Numbered from the stretch's first letter, positions 1-8,216 are shown. The stretch: 64,000 bases of DNA from CAWUEX02 sp963921305 (GCA_963921305.4 CAWUEX030000003.1:1-64000); one strand, 5' to 3'. Notes: a model not told the origin generated them from the sequence alone. Translations and numbers: made by a program.

Positions 1-174
1 CACCTGATGGCCGGAGCGCAGCAAGTCTTCGACGACAAACCGTCCGGTGCGCCCGGTCGCACCTGCGACCAAGATACGTTCGCCCGACTGCGCGGCAACA
101 CGGGACTGCCGCGCGGCACTGAAAGTGACGGCGGAGCCCAACAGGGCCCCGCCGAAAATACGTCGAGAAATCAT
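1..174 (-). CDS. exported NAD(P)-binding Rossmann protein, partial
   Basis: Only the first 58 codons lie in the window; the gene runs off the left edge. The N-terminus reads MISRRIFGG, a twin-arginine-type signal (SRRIF) followed by a hydrophobic stretch and AAQ. It is then followed by ILVAGATGRTGRFVV, the glycine-rich nucleotide-binding loop of the NAD(P)H-binding (atypical SDR) family. It starts 10 bp after the stop of the next upstream gene, which encodes the same fold, so the two are probably co-transcribed. Substrate is unknown. Tat export would fit a protein that folds around its cofactor in the cytoplasm. The start is the ATG at 174. Confidence 0.7.
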   Translation of the reverse strand, partial: MISRRIFGGALLGSAVTFSAARQSRVAAQSGERILVAGATGRTGRFVVEDLLRSGHQV

Positions 175-184
175 TGGCCCGGCT

Positions 185-970
185 TTATTCGCCTTGGCCC
201 GGACGCAGCGGCGGAGCTTGCGCGGCATCCTTTTCAATACCGGCCCACTTTTCACGCCATTCATCGGGCTTCCCTTCGGGATCCCCAACGATTTCCACCG
301 TCTTGCTGAGTGCTTCTTCTTTGCCGATGGCATCGACCAACACTTCTGCGACGTCATCGCGCTGGATAAAGCCAGAGCCCGTGCCACCGACACCCGTCAA
401 CTTGATGCCGATCTTGCCGCCCTCGTCGGTACCGAGTCCCCCGGGTTGAACGATGGTGTAGGGCAGATCACCATCGCGGAGGTAATCCTCGCCCAGCCAC
501 TTCCACATCTGAACATTGTCACAGAACTGGTTGAGGGGCTGATCACCAACACCTGCGGCGATGGCAGAGGTCAAAATAAACTGCTTCACACCGTAGTCTT
601 TGGCAATACCAGCCATATTGACCACGCCTTGATAGTCGACATAGCGAGGCGAACGCGGACCGCCTGGATCGAAGCAGGATCCCCCAACGGTCGAAATGAC
701 ATAATCCACGTCCTTCATGGCCGCGCGGATTTCATCAAGAATGCGCGCATCCATCTCGACCCACGTGAAGCCGTCTTCCGGATAGCGTTCCTTGGCGCGC
801 TCTACGTTGGTCGTGGTTGCACGGACTTCATAACCTTCCTCAACCGCTTCCTTGACGGTTTCCCAGCCGGTTTGGCCGGTCCCACCGACAACGAGTACGA
901 GATCGGCTGCAAGAGCCGACGCTGAGAATGAGACCGCAGCGACGGTCGATAGCATGAACGATTTCAACAT
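185..970 (-). CDS. exported NAD(P)-binding Rossmann (SDR-like) protein
   Basis: A 261-residue protein. Residues 1-22 look like a Sec signal peptide ending ASALAA. The following sequence, LVLVVGGTGQTGW, is the GxxGxxG dinucleotide-binding motif of the NmrA/atypical SDR family, and DVDYVISTVGGS and QFILTSAIAAG fit the later strands of the same fold. A typical SDR YxxxK pair is not obvious, as in many NAD(P)H-binding PF13460-type proteins. It lies 10 bp upstream of a second gene for the same fold. The cofactor-bound fold plus an export signal is unusual; the function and substrate are not recognisable. Confidence 0.75.
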   Translation of the reverse strand: MLKSFMLSTVAAVSFSASALAADLVLVVGGTGQTGWETVKEAVEEGYEVRATTTNVERAKERYPEDGFTWVEMDARILDEIRAAMKDVDYVISTVGGSCFDPGGPRSPRYVDYQGVVNMAGIAKDYGVKQFILTSAIAAGVGDQPLNQFCDNVQMWKWLGEDYLRDGDLPYTIVQPGGLGTDEGGKIGIKLTGVGGTGSGFIQRDDVAEVLVDAIGKEEALSKTVEIVGDPEGKPDEWREKWAGIEKDAAQAPPLRPGQGE

Positions 971-1026
971 AAAAATGTGAACTCCCCTGTTTGAGTGATT
1001 ATGAGCGGATGGTTGAACGAAGCAGG

Positions 1027-2409
1027 TTATTCAGCGGCTGCCGGCTGCGGCACACCCCCTCCCTTTTCTTCGATTTCTGACTTGCGCTTTTCAGCCGCCT
1101 TGCCGAGCCAAATGGCCGTGCCGGCCCACGCGGCAGCAACGGCTGAGCCCACGAGGGCGATTTGGGCCAGACCAAACCCGGCAGAACGTAGACCGTTTTC
1201 AATCCAGATATTGACGAGATCAGCGCCGCGGTAGACCGACGTATCGATGACGTTTTTGGCTTTATACTTGCGATCGCGATCCACCACAGTCCACAGCATC
1301 TCTCGCCCGGGCCGGGTCAGCGCAAAGTTACCGGCACGGCGCACAACCTGTAGGGACAAGATCATCATCAGCACTGGGAAAGCGCTGAGCGCGAAGAACG
1401 CAAAGAACATGAACACAGGCATGCAAGCGAGTAGGAGAACAAGCCCCCACCGGCCCGCCAAGCGCGACGTGACAAAGAGCTGAGTAAAGATGGCGAGTGA
1501 ATTGACGATACCGTCCACAATGGCGTTGACCGCATACCGTTCCTCGCGTGTATCGAATGCCGCCCGCACCAGGTCGACCTGGGCGACATAGAAGATTGTC
1601 GAAATAAATGTGTACAGACAGATAAACAGAGCGATCGCCATCAAGTACGGATCTTTGAACAGCGTCGAAAATCCTGACCACGAGGATCCACCCAGTTTTT
1701 CTTTGTCTTTACTGGTTTCGGTATGACCACCGTGTGTGTGGTTCGACAAATCGTAAATACAAACTAATGTGATTGAGAGAACAATGGCCGCGATCAGCAG
1801 CATGTTGTCGGCACCAAGCGAGTTAACCACCGCAGCAGTTGCTAAAGGACCGAGGGCTGCACCGGCGCTACCGCCGGCAGCTACAAATCCGAACAGGCGT
1901 TTTGATTGATCTTTGGTGTAGCGGTCGGCGAGGAAGCTCCAGAACACCGAGACGACGAACATGTTGAACACACTCAGCCAGACGTAATAGACGCAGGCGA
2001 CAACCAGACTCACTTTGGTCTCCGCCATGACGATGGGCCAGGCATTCAGCACAGGTGCCGTCATCGTGTCTGGGCTGCCTAACGGATACGCGCCCATCAG
2101 CGCATAAAAAATGCCGATATTGAAAATGAAAAAGCCGTAAATCCACGGCAGGCAGGACGCGATCTTGTAACGCGACACCACCCAGCCGAACACCACAGCG
2201 GCTATGGTCGAGGCGACAAACGTGCCAGTCCATAGAAACTTCAAATCTTCGGACGCGACCTCAGAAGCCAGGGCATCGCGCAGCGGCCGCATGGTGTAGT
2301 AACTGGCCATGAGGCAGAACAGGTAGACGAACGAGACCAATACGGCCCGCAGCTCGTGGCTCTCGATTTGCGCCGTTCTCTTAAAGAAATTATCGATCGC
2401 TGAGGTCAT
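1027..2409 (-). CDS. MFS / ATP:ADP-antiporter-like (Npt/Tlc-type) transporter
   Basis: A 460-residue protein with about twelve hydrophobic segments. The N-terminal stretch with YYTMRPLRDALASE, and the FGFVAAGGSAGAALGP segment near residue 175, match the family of NTP/NDP exchange transporter-like MFS proteins (TlcA/Npt type). Many free-living bacteria carry such proteins with unknown substrate, so nucleotide exchange should not be assumed. The C-terminal tail is charged and ends PQPAAAE. It is followed 56 bp later by the exported SDR pair on the same strand and preceded by a polytopic membrane protein gene after a hairpin. Confidence 0.75.
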   Translation of the reverse strand: MTSAIDNFFKRTAQIESHELRAVLVSFVYLFCLMASYYTMRPLRDALASEVASEDLKFLWTGTFVASTIAAVVFGWVVSRYKIASCLPWIYGFFIFNIGIFYALMGAYPLGSPDTMTAPVLNAWPIVMAETKVSLVVACVYYVWLSVFNMFVVSVFWSFLADRYTKDQSKRLFGFVAAGGSAGAALGPLATAAVVNSLGADNMLLIAAIVLSITLVCIYDLSNHTHGGHTETSKDKEKLGGSSWSGFSTLFKDPYLMAIALFICLYTFISTIFYVAQVDLVRAAFDTREERYAVNAIVDGIVNSLAIFTQLFVTSRLAGRWGLVLLLACMPVFMFFAFFALSAFPVLMMILSLQVVRRAGNFALTRPGREMLWTVVDRDRKYKAKNVIDTSVYRGADLVNIWIENGLRSAGFGLAQIALVGSAVAAAWAGTAIWLGKAAEKRKSEIEEKGGGVPQPAAAE

Positions 2410-2483
2410 GGGGCCGCCCTGGAAATTGGAAGTTATTGCCCAGGACTATAGCCAGAACAGCACCGGGGTTTCGAGCCCCTTTA

Positions 2484-2510
2484 GGCCGCAACCATCTCTC
2501 GGTCGCGGCC
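2484..2510 (-). terminator. GC-rich hairpin between two minus-strand genes
   Basis: Two 10-base arms (2484-2493 and 2501-2510) surround a 7-base loop. Read on the minus strand all ten pairs form, one as a G-U wobble; on the plus strand that pair becomes A-C. This suggests it acts in minus-strand RNA, downstream of the membrane-protein gene ending at 2546. There is no clear U-tract, so it may be a weak terminator or an RNA-stabilising stem. Confidence 0.4.
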
Positions 2511-2545
2511 CTGTGAACAGCAGTTTTGTTAAAATATCCGCAGGG

Positions 2546-3586
2546 TCAGGCTTGCGCCTTCGCGGTACCCGACAGCTTGGCGAGGAGCCAGATTCCAAGC
2601 CAAACCACGGCTCCGATAAGGAACACCAGGGCGTACTCGACAGCGGGCACGCGCGGCACCTCAGCGATGTTTTCCATACCCCGGCCAACACCCGCGCCGT
2701 AGACCAAGCCGATGGCCCCGATGTAGGCCACAAGGAACGCCCAGCGCAGCCACTTCGATAAACCGAGGCCGTGCATCTGGGTGATGACAAACATCGCCAG
2801 GAACCCAAACATGAACTGACCCCAGCTGCCGTTGCCATGCATCAATGCCACCACTGTTCCGTGGACCACAACGAAGAATTCCAGAGTGAACGTCCAGTAT
2901 TTATTCAAGTGTGCCCGGGTAAACATGAGGCTGCCCTGCAGCATGATCATGGTGGTGTAGAAGGTCCCCATAAGGTGGCCGACGCTGGTTTCCATCGGGT
3001 GATACCAGAAGGTGTAAATCACCGCCCACGAGAAGATATAGCCGTGATACTTGCGCATGGCCCGGCCCGGCTCGGTCAGCCAGCCAACCTTCTTGCCGAA
3101 GGCGATACCGCGGCGCTGATTCTCCATGATCAGCACCATGACGAGCAGCAGAATGACGGACCCCTGCGACGTCATGATGTGGGTATCTTGAGCGGTGCCG
3201 TCATACCACACGTGTGTTTGCGCCAGGTGCACCATCACGAACAGGGCGTTGGCGCCCATCGCCACGATGTTGATGGGATGAAGGCCCTTGGTATACGAGA
3301 GCTTTTTTTCTTGGGCGTAGTAGATCAGGCCCCAAATCGTAACCTGGTGCAAAATGTAGCCTGCCCACGCGGTCGCCCGGGTCCAGAAGGTCGGGTCGGG
3401 CAGTTTCCAATAGTAATGTGCGAAGCCAGTATCCGGCGCGAAGTCGACCTGGGGCATGAACGGCTTCAGCAGGTAGATCAGCGCAACGTAGCCGAAACAG
3501 AACGCCACGCCCGCCCACATCGCACCCGTGCTGTCGAGAGGGCTCTTGGGAGAGTCAGAGAGCTGATCGGGCGTGGTGTCAGTCAT
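2546..3586 (-). CDS. polytopic membrane protein of unknown function
   Basis: A 346-residue protein with about nine to ten hydrophobic segments and a short charged N-terminus. Many histidines sit in or next to membrane segments (HYYWKL, YILHQV, MVHLAQTHVWYDG, YHPMETSVGH, VVHGTVVALMHGNG, ITQMHG), which could mean haem or metal binding, but no named family is recognised. Its start ATG at 3586 lies about 40 bp downstream of a perfect TGGTATACCA palindrome, so a GntR-type regulator may control it. The next gene on the strand is the MFS transporter, separated by a hairpin. Confidence 0.6.
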   Translation of the reverse strand: MTDTTPDQLSDSPKSPLDSTGAMWAGVAFCFGYVALIYLLKPFMPQVDFAPDTGFAHYYWKLPDPTFWTRATAWAGYILHQVTIWGLIYYAQEKKLSYTKGLHPINIVAMGANALFVMVHLAQTHVWYDGTAQDTHIMTSQGSVILLLVMVLIMENQRRGIAFGKKVGWLTEPGRAMRKYHGYIFSWAVIYTFWYHPMETSVGHLMGTFYTTMIMLQGSLMFTRAHLNKYWTFTLEFFVVVHGTVVALMHGNGSWGQFMFGFLAMFVITQMHGLGLSKWLRWAFLVAYIGAIGLVYGAGVGRGMENIAEVPRVPAVEYALVFLIGAVVWLGIWLLAKLSGTAKAQA

Positions 3587-3627
3587 GGCCGTACATCCGC
3601 ATGAGTTGGTGGATTTCTGATACTGGG

Positions 3628-3637
3628 TGGTATACCA
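3628..3637. promoter_or_regulatory. TGGTATACCA palindrome, possible GntR-type operator
   Basis: A perfect 10-bp palindrome lies 42 bp upstream of the membrane-protein start at 3586. TGGTATACCA-like palindromes are typical operators of FadR-subfamily GntR regulators. I found no second copy by eye in the window and no regulator gene nearby, so the assignment rests on the motif alone. Confidence 0.35.
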
Positions 3638-3847
3638 GATTTACGGACTGAGATGCCGGACAAGATCAAAGCAAGACCCCAGTTTTTCGGGTATTGAGGC
3701 CATTTGCCCGCCGCGCAACCGACTGTTGGACAAACGGCCTCGCTTCTATAAAAATGCAAATCCAACTAAAGAGCCTGAGGGACGCCCTCGAGCTCTCATG
3801 GTATGAGGCTCTGCGAGATTCGTCGCCTCTTGGAAGATTAACCTTGA

Positions 3848-4018
3848 ATGTCTCCCTCCGCATTACACAGCACTATGTTCCACCACTTGCGCGGGAACCG
3901 TTATCCGCCAGATCGGGTTGCGATCACCCAAGGTGCATTCGTCAGATTGATCAGGAACTGGCCGGAACAAAATATGATCTCGGCTGACGAATGGATGGAA
4001 CCGGCGCGCGGAAGATGA
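3848..4018 (+). pseudogene. N-terminal remnant of a polysaccharide deacetylase
   Basis: A short open frame of 56 residues from an ATG at 3848. The segments TMFHHLRGNRYPPDRV, AFVRLIRNW and MISADEWMEPA resemble the N-terminal part of NodB-type polysaccharide deacetylases (an MFHxF.. start and an ILxAxEWL.. helix). A stop at 4016 ends it before the catalytic TFDDG region, which does not reappear downstream; the formyltransferase gene begins 41 bp later. I read it as a broken gene at the left edge of the polysaccharide island. The family match is by recognition only. Confidence 0.45.
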
Positions 4019-4059
4019 GACTTCTCGTCAAAGAACTGTAAATTATACTGGGACGTAAC

Positions 4060-4731
4060 ATGGACATTTTGCTGCTCACAAAGCCCCACCACTGGGGAAA
4101 GCTGGCGGTCAATATCGCAAAGCACATTTTCGAGCGCGTTCATGTCGTATCTGGCATGCGAACCGATCCATTCCCTGAAGAGGCTATCAGTCAAACCGAC
4201 GCTATGATTTCCTTTCTTGGGCCATGGATTGTTCCATCTGAGGTCCTCGAACGGCAGCGCCTCGCGATAAACTTCCACCCCGGCAACCGGCACTATCCTG
4301 GTATAGGGTGTTACAATTTTGCGCTCTACGACGAGGTAACGGAGTTTGGATGTGCGTGTCACCACATGGCAACCAAAGTTGATTCGGGTCCTATAATAGA
4401 TGAGCGCAACTTCCCCATATCGCCAATGGACACAGTTGAGTCACTGCAACTCAAGGCCTTCGCGGCGATGCTAGGTCAGTTCCTCGACATATGCTCGGCA
4501 ATTAGATCCGGCGAACAATTTGACAATGCATCGGGCGCTTGGACGCGGGAGCCTTACACACGCAAACAACTAGATGAATTGTCTGAAGTATCGCTGGACA
4601 TGTCGGCGGAGGAATTCAAAAGGCGCATAAGAGCAACTTACTATCCCGGATTCGAACCGAAAATCGATATCGAGGGAATTAGTTTTGTGATGGAGTCATC
4701 CCACCGCGTGCCACTTCCGATGGACTTTTAG
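4060..4731 (+). CDS. formyltransferase-fold enzyme, probably sugar or sugar-nucleotide N-formyltransferase
   Basis: A 223-residue protein. INFHPGNRHYPGIGCYNF (residues 70-87) corresponds to the N-x-H and PxxxG core of methionyl-tRNA formyltransferase-fold enzymes, giving candidate catalytic N71 and H73. VDSGPII supplies the third residue, D108. It is much shorter than Fmt (about 310 residues) and lacks the Fmt C-terminal domain, which fits the sugar-amine formyltransferases of O-antigen and capsule pathways. The substrate would be an amino-sugar nucleotide with 10-formyl-THF as donor (inference). It is the second gene of the AT-richer island and is followed directly by a hairpin terminator. 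Confidence 0.65.
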   Translation: MDILLLTKPHHWGKLAVNIAKHIFERVHVVSGMRTDPFPEEAISQTDAMISFLGPWIVPSEVLERQRLAINFHPGNRHYPGIGCYNFALYDEVTEFGCACHHMATKVDSGPIIDERNFPISPMDTVESLQLKAFAAMLGQFLDICSAIRSGEQFDNASGAWTREPYTRKQLDELSEVSLDMSAEEFKRRIRATYYPGFEPKIDIEGISFVMESSHRVPLPMDF

Positions 4732-4732
4732 T

Positions 4733-4758
4733 ATTGGCAACCGCGCCAATAAATTTTT
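4733..4758 (+). terminator. rho-independent-type terminator after the formyltransferase
   Basis: A 6-bp stem (4733-4738 with 4745-4750, ATTGGC/GCCAAT) and a 6-base loop are followed by AAATTTTT. It begins just after the stop at 4731 and would end plus-strand transcription before the convergent dioxygenase gene. Confidence 0.6.
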
Positions 4759-4889
4759 GAAAGCGTGGCAAGCCGGTAAGGATGAAACTGGACGCTGGGT
4801 GATAGGGGTCATCGCGTTCGCGCGCTTTGCATGAAACAGTAAATCTCGTCGAGTGGGGCTCCAAATCCCATTTCTAATTGTGCAGAGAT

Positions 4890-5918
4890 TTATGCCGCTT
4901 TGGATCGCACGTGTTTTATGCTGAACGGATTAGGAACTCTCACGGATCCATGAATTGCGACACGTTCCGCTTCCACGTTCGGCTGCCCGCGTCGATGGAA
5001 CCCAAACACATTTCCAATGACCAGCGTGTTTGGTTTGCAGGTCATCTCCCGGGTCATTAACCCCAAGGATCCGATCTCATCTTCGCTTACACGCAGGCTA
5101 CCTTCTTTATGGCCATACGTGCGCCATGCCTCATAGTCATCGGCTGCAGCGCGTATGGACTGATGATAGTGCCAGTCGATGAGTTGATCGGTTAGTTTGG
5201 CCGAGTACGGCACATATTCAAGGGCACCACTCTCCGGTAGCACTTCATTTGGAAAGTACCAGAACTTAAGTGCTGGAAAAAACACATCGCTATGAAAGAC
5301 TTTCTGGACGTCGCCATCAGCCGGAGAATTCATGAGACGCTGCACAAAAGTCCGGGCGATGAATAGCTTGTTCGCAACGTCGTCGTTTTCGCGCGCCAAG
5401 CACTTCATGACGGGCTCATAGAACCGCTTCATCGTAGCTGTCGTGAAAGGATATTTCGCACGATCCAAGTTATAGATGGTATTTTTGCCGTCCAGCACCC
5501 GGTTGGACACCGGAAAGCCCACACATTCAGACGAAACGTTCTCTCGTTCTTGCTCCGAAAGAAAGTCCTCAATAACAACCAGCCCTTCATTGAGAAATGT
5601 GTTTTGCAGCGGACTGCCGGTCAAAGACAAAAAATTCACATAGTGCGCGAGAATGAGGCGCATCACATGGAGGCCGCGGACGTTAAACTCCTCATGGGTG
5701 AGAATTGGGTGGCGGGCAAAGATTTTCTCTGGCCCGAAAATCACATTGACCTCCGCCTGACTAAGCGGAATAGGGCTAAGGCCTTGAACGATCTGCCCCA
5801 GGACGCCGTACCAGTTTTCCAGAGACAGAGACTGCTCCAGCTTTCGGACTTTGTGCCTGTCTGATACGCCCAGAATCGCGTGTCTATCCAAAAAATCTGC
5901 GAGATAGGAAAACTGCAC
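4890..5918 (-). CDS. PhyH-type Fe(II)/2-oxoglutarate dioxygenase
   Basis: A 342-residue protein. VFHSDVFFPALKFWYFP (residues 208-224) holds the H209-x-D211 iron-binding pair. The distal histidine is H308 in VFGFHRRG, and R319 eleven residues later fits the 2-oxoglutarate-binding arginine, so all three iron ligands and the cosubstrate residue are present. SGALEYVP matches the phytanoyl-CoA dioxygenase family. The first 110 residues are outside the core and not recognised. In bacterial glycan loci such enzymes hydroxylate small molecules or sugar derivatives; the substrate here is unknown. It faces the methyltransferase-like gene across a 220-bp divergent intergenic region. Confidence 0.7.
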   Translation of the reverse strand: MQFSYLADFLDRHAILGVSDRHKVRKLEQSLSLENWYGVLGQIVQGLSPIPLSQAEVNVIFGPEKIFARHPILTHEEFNVRGLHVMRLILAHYVNFLSLTGSPLQNTFLNEGLVVIEDFLSEQERENVSSECVGFPVSNRVLDGKNTIYNLDRAKYPFTTATMKRFYEPVMKCLARENDDVANKLFIARTFVQRLMNSPADGDVQKVFHSDVFFPALKFWYFPNEVLPESGALEYVPYSAKLTDQLIDWHYHQSIRAAADDYEAWRTYGHKEGSLRVSEDEIGSLGLMTREMTCKPNTLVIGNVFGFHRRGQPNVEAERVAIHGSVRVPNPFSIKHVRSKAA

Positions 5919-6141
5919 GTTTTTGCTCTTAGTTTGAGTTTTTGAGTTTCAAGACGCGATACCCTTTGAACTCACCAGTTTATGGTTAATTTCGATCTAG
6001 AATTTCGCTTTACTATATTAAAGTGCAAAAGATCAGAGTTTGACAACGAGGCGACATGAAAAGTTGCCGTCCGAATTCTGCTATCTTGGTCCCAGTCCCA
6101 AATTCGCCCCCCGGGTCTTGGTCTCGTGAGATTGATAAGAT

Positions 6142-6894
6142 ATGGCCGAAAAGACGAGTTCCGTTTCATCACTGGTCTATGAGTCTCTCAGTCCAGATCA
6201 TGTGAGCAGTTCCCTGAAGTTGGAACTCGAACGATACGAAACGAGAAAGAAAAACACCGGCTTTCACGGCGACGCGTTTCTCATAAGTGCCTTTATGACA
6301 GCCATGCAGAACGCGACTCAGTTTGTAGAGAGTGGCACGCATCTCGCAGATACTTTGGAATTTATGGCGAGTTGTTTCCCGACAAAAAGGTGTTTTTCCT
6401 GCGAAATCGACCAAGCTAAATTCCAGGCGGCCCACAAGCGTTTGAGCGACAAAAACAATGTCGTCCTTGTACCGGAGGCCTCCCCTAATTTCTTAAAACT
6501 ACTGAACACCTGCTTTCCAAGTTTTGTTCATTCTAAGACCTGCTTTTGGCTGGATGCGCATCTTGAGGGCGTGCCGCTTCCTATCCGTGAGGAACTGGCA
6601 ATCATCACGTCTCACTTTAGCGACTATCAGATTTTCATTGATGACTTTTTGGTGCCTGGGCAGGCGCAGTTCGGGTTTGATAGCTATTCGGACGGAACAT
6701 TGGAACTCTCTACTATTGAACCCCATTTGGCTCCAGGCACATATGGGGGCCTCTTCCCAAACTACGACCAGAAAACATCTCTACACCACCCCCTGCGGGG
6801 TTGGGTCTACCTCACCGACAACAAGTCGCTCGTCACGGAGATCAGTCGAGTCTTGGGTGGTAGAGTGGATCAGTTTGAAATTGTCCGGCGGTGA
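6142..6894 (+). CDS. class I methyltransferase-like protein of the polysaccharide island
   Basis: A 250-residue protein. QFVESGTHLADTLEFMA (around residue 53) looks like motif I of a Rossmann-fold methyltransferase with a loosened glycine loop, followed by RCFSCEIDQ (acidic end of strand 2) and TCFWLDAHLEG (motif IV position). The arrangement resembles FkbM/CmcI-like enzymes associated with surface glycans. The less canonical motif I leaves SAM binding uncertain. The next gene begins 12 bp after its stop, consistent with an operon with the glycosyltransferase-like gene. Confidence 0.5.
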   Translation: MAEKTSSVSSLVYESLSPDHVSSSLKLELERYETRKKNTGFHGDAFLISAFMTAMQNATQFVESGTHLADTLEFMASCFPTKRCFSCEIDQAKFQAAHKRLSDKNNVVLVPEASPNFLKLLNTCFPSFVHSKTCFWLDAHLEGVPLPIREELAIITSHFSDYQIFIDDFLVPGQAQFGFDSYSDGTLELSTIEPHLAPGTYGGLFPNYDQKTSLHHPLRGWVYLTDNKSLVTEISRVLGGRVDQFEIVRR

Positions 6895-6906
6895 ACATGG
6901 CTTTGC

Positions 6907-7671
6907 GTGTTCGCACCGAAAATCGACATTTTTTTGAGGATCGCTTTCTTGGATATCAATGTTAGAGGATCGCTGGGGACGCAGATATTCGAGCTGTTCA
7001 CTGGGCTTGCGCACTGTATTGAGAACCATGTCCAGCCGGATCGAGTCTGCATCAATGTCTCCCAAGTGGCTGACCACGCTCGCATTGATTACCTGTCCGA
7101 GCTTTTCGATTTGGCGTTTCCAGTTCAGATCACCGAGGGATATAAAAAGGTTGGTTTTTGGTCGATTCCGAACGTCTTTCTTGTTCACAAACACAACGAT
7201 TTTATTCAGTCCGAATATTGTAAGCTGAAGCCTCGCGACTGCTTGTCAGAACCCAAAGTTCTGCACCTGAGGGCAGGAGATCGTCAGACACTTTCCGACA
7301 GAGAATACCAGCTTGTTTCAGGGCATGAGGGAAACCCAGCGGTGCTGGCGTCACACCCGAACCTAGCGCACTCTCTATTTCCAAAAAACCTGTTGCTAGA
7401 CAACGGAGGCGCAGTAGGAGATTGGCACGCGATACTCAAGAGCGAAGAAGTCGCCTGTAGTTTTTCCACCTTTCCCTTGGCAACACTCTTGTTCGATCCG
7501 TCCAAAACCATACGCATGTACTTTGGTCGCGCGTATGAATTTCAACCTGGCATACTGAAACCATTAAGCGCTATTGAGGAGGTCTATCCGAACGTCAGTT
7601 TCAGGGATGTGCATAGTTGCGAACAGATAGATCCCGCAGGTTCGCCGCCGGGCGCCCTTGGAACCGGATAA
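6907..7671 (+). CDS. GT11-like (alpha-1,2-fucosyltransferase-like) glycosyltransferase
   Basis: A 254-residue product from a GTG at 6907; a TTG at 6934 would remove nine residues and give a more typical start (LRIAFLDINVRG). GSLGTQIFELFTGLA corresponds to the GGLGNQxFQYA nucleotide-sugar motif of GT11, and VLHLRAGDR corresponds to its H-x-R-x-G-D motif. CSFSTFPLATLLFDP fits the C-terminal substrate loop. The last 20 residues are GC-rich and proline/glycine-rich, unlike the body, so the original 3' end may have been replaced at the island junction. Likely role: sugar transfer in O-antigen or capsule synthesis, inferred. Confidence 0.5.
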   Translation: MFAPKIDIFLRIAFLDINVRGSLGTQIFELFTGLAHCIENHVQPDRVCINVSQVADHARIDYLSELFDLAFPVQITEGYKKVGFWSIPNVFLVHKHNDFIQSEYCKLKPRDCLSEPKVLHLRAGDRQTLSDREYQLVSGHEGNPAVLASHPNLAHSLFPKNLLLDNGGAVGDWHAILKSEEVACSFSTFPLATLLFDPSKTIRMYFGRAYEFQPGILKPLSAIEEVYPNVSFRDVHSCEQIDPAGSPPGALGTG

Positions 7672-7778
7672 GAAACCGCTAGAAGCGTCCTGCCACGTAG
7701 GAGAAACACCCCGACTTCAGTGAGAGTAGAAAATGCCATTCGACCGAACAGGGCAGAGTGCCCAGTTTTGATCGGGAA

Positions 7779-7855
7779 TGGCGACCCCGGCAGGACTCGA
7801 ACCTGCAACCATCAGCTTAGAAGGCTGGTGCTCTATCCAGTTGAGCTACGGGGCC
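7779..7855 (-). tRNA. tRNA-Arg (anticodon TCT)
   Basis: A 77-nt cloverleaf with an encoded CCA (7779-7781). The acceptor stem is GGCCCCG with one G-T pair; D arm, anticodon arm CAGC-CTTCTAA-GCTG and a T arm with GTTCGAG are all intact. The anticodon TCT reads AGA. Its 3' end faces the polysaccharide island, which ends about 110 bp away, the side on which integrating islands commonly insert. Confidence 0.95.
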
Positions 7856-7901
7856 CCAGGGCCTGACGTGCGTGAGAGCACGCCCGTTGCGGCCGGGCCG
7901 G

Positions 7902-8216
7902 TCAGGCCATCACCCGGTTGTAGGCAAAGTTGGCGGCGTAGGATTTTCCACGCACGGCGCGTTCGCGCGGCTGCAGCACGGTATACGATAACCCCTTGCG
8001 TTTGGCGTAGGCGATCGCCTCTTCCTTGCTGGGAAACTTAAGCTTGAGCTGGCGAGTGGTGTCATGAGAGCCGGCCCAACCCATCAAACTATCGGCCCGC
8101 TGGCCGTCGCTGGGCTCGTAGTCCAGCACCCACTGGCGGGTCGACGAACGGCCCGACTGCATGGCCGACTTCGACGGCCGGTAAATCCGGACTCTCGCGC
8201 CTGTGTGCTCACTCAT
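7902..8216 (-). CDS. ETC complex I subunit, NDUFS4 family
   Basis: A 104-residue protein. It contains VRIYRPSKSAMQSG, WVLDYEP, LMGWAGSHDT, LKFPSKEEAIAYAKRKGL and the C-terminal SYAANFAYNRV, the conserved order of the ETC_C1_NDUFA4/NDUFS4 family. It is the alphaproteobacterial counterpart of the 18-kDa accessory subunit of mitochondrial NADH:ubiquinone oxidoreductase and acts at the cytoplasmic arm of complex I. I chose the ATG at 8216 because AGGAG lies 6 bases upstream; an upstream in-frame start would add eight residues. It sits alone between two tRNA genes on the same strand. Confidence 0.88.
   Translation of the reverse strand: MSEHTGARVRIYRPSKSAMQSGRSSTRQWVLDYEPSDGQRADSLMGWAGSHDTTRQLKLKFPSKEEAIAYAKRKGLSYTVLQPRERAVRGKSYAANFAYNRVMA

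Noticed and set aside
3694..3987. Plus-strand 97-codon frame over the island's left edge
   Set aside because: Its sequence shows no family pattern, and the deacetylase-like frame overlaps it in a different phase; treated as noise.
7600..7780. Direct repeat of the tRNA-Arg 3' end marking an island att site
   Set aside because: I compared the tRNA 3' end with the 3600-3760 junction and found no matching run long enough to call.
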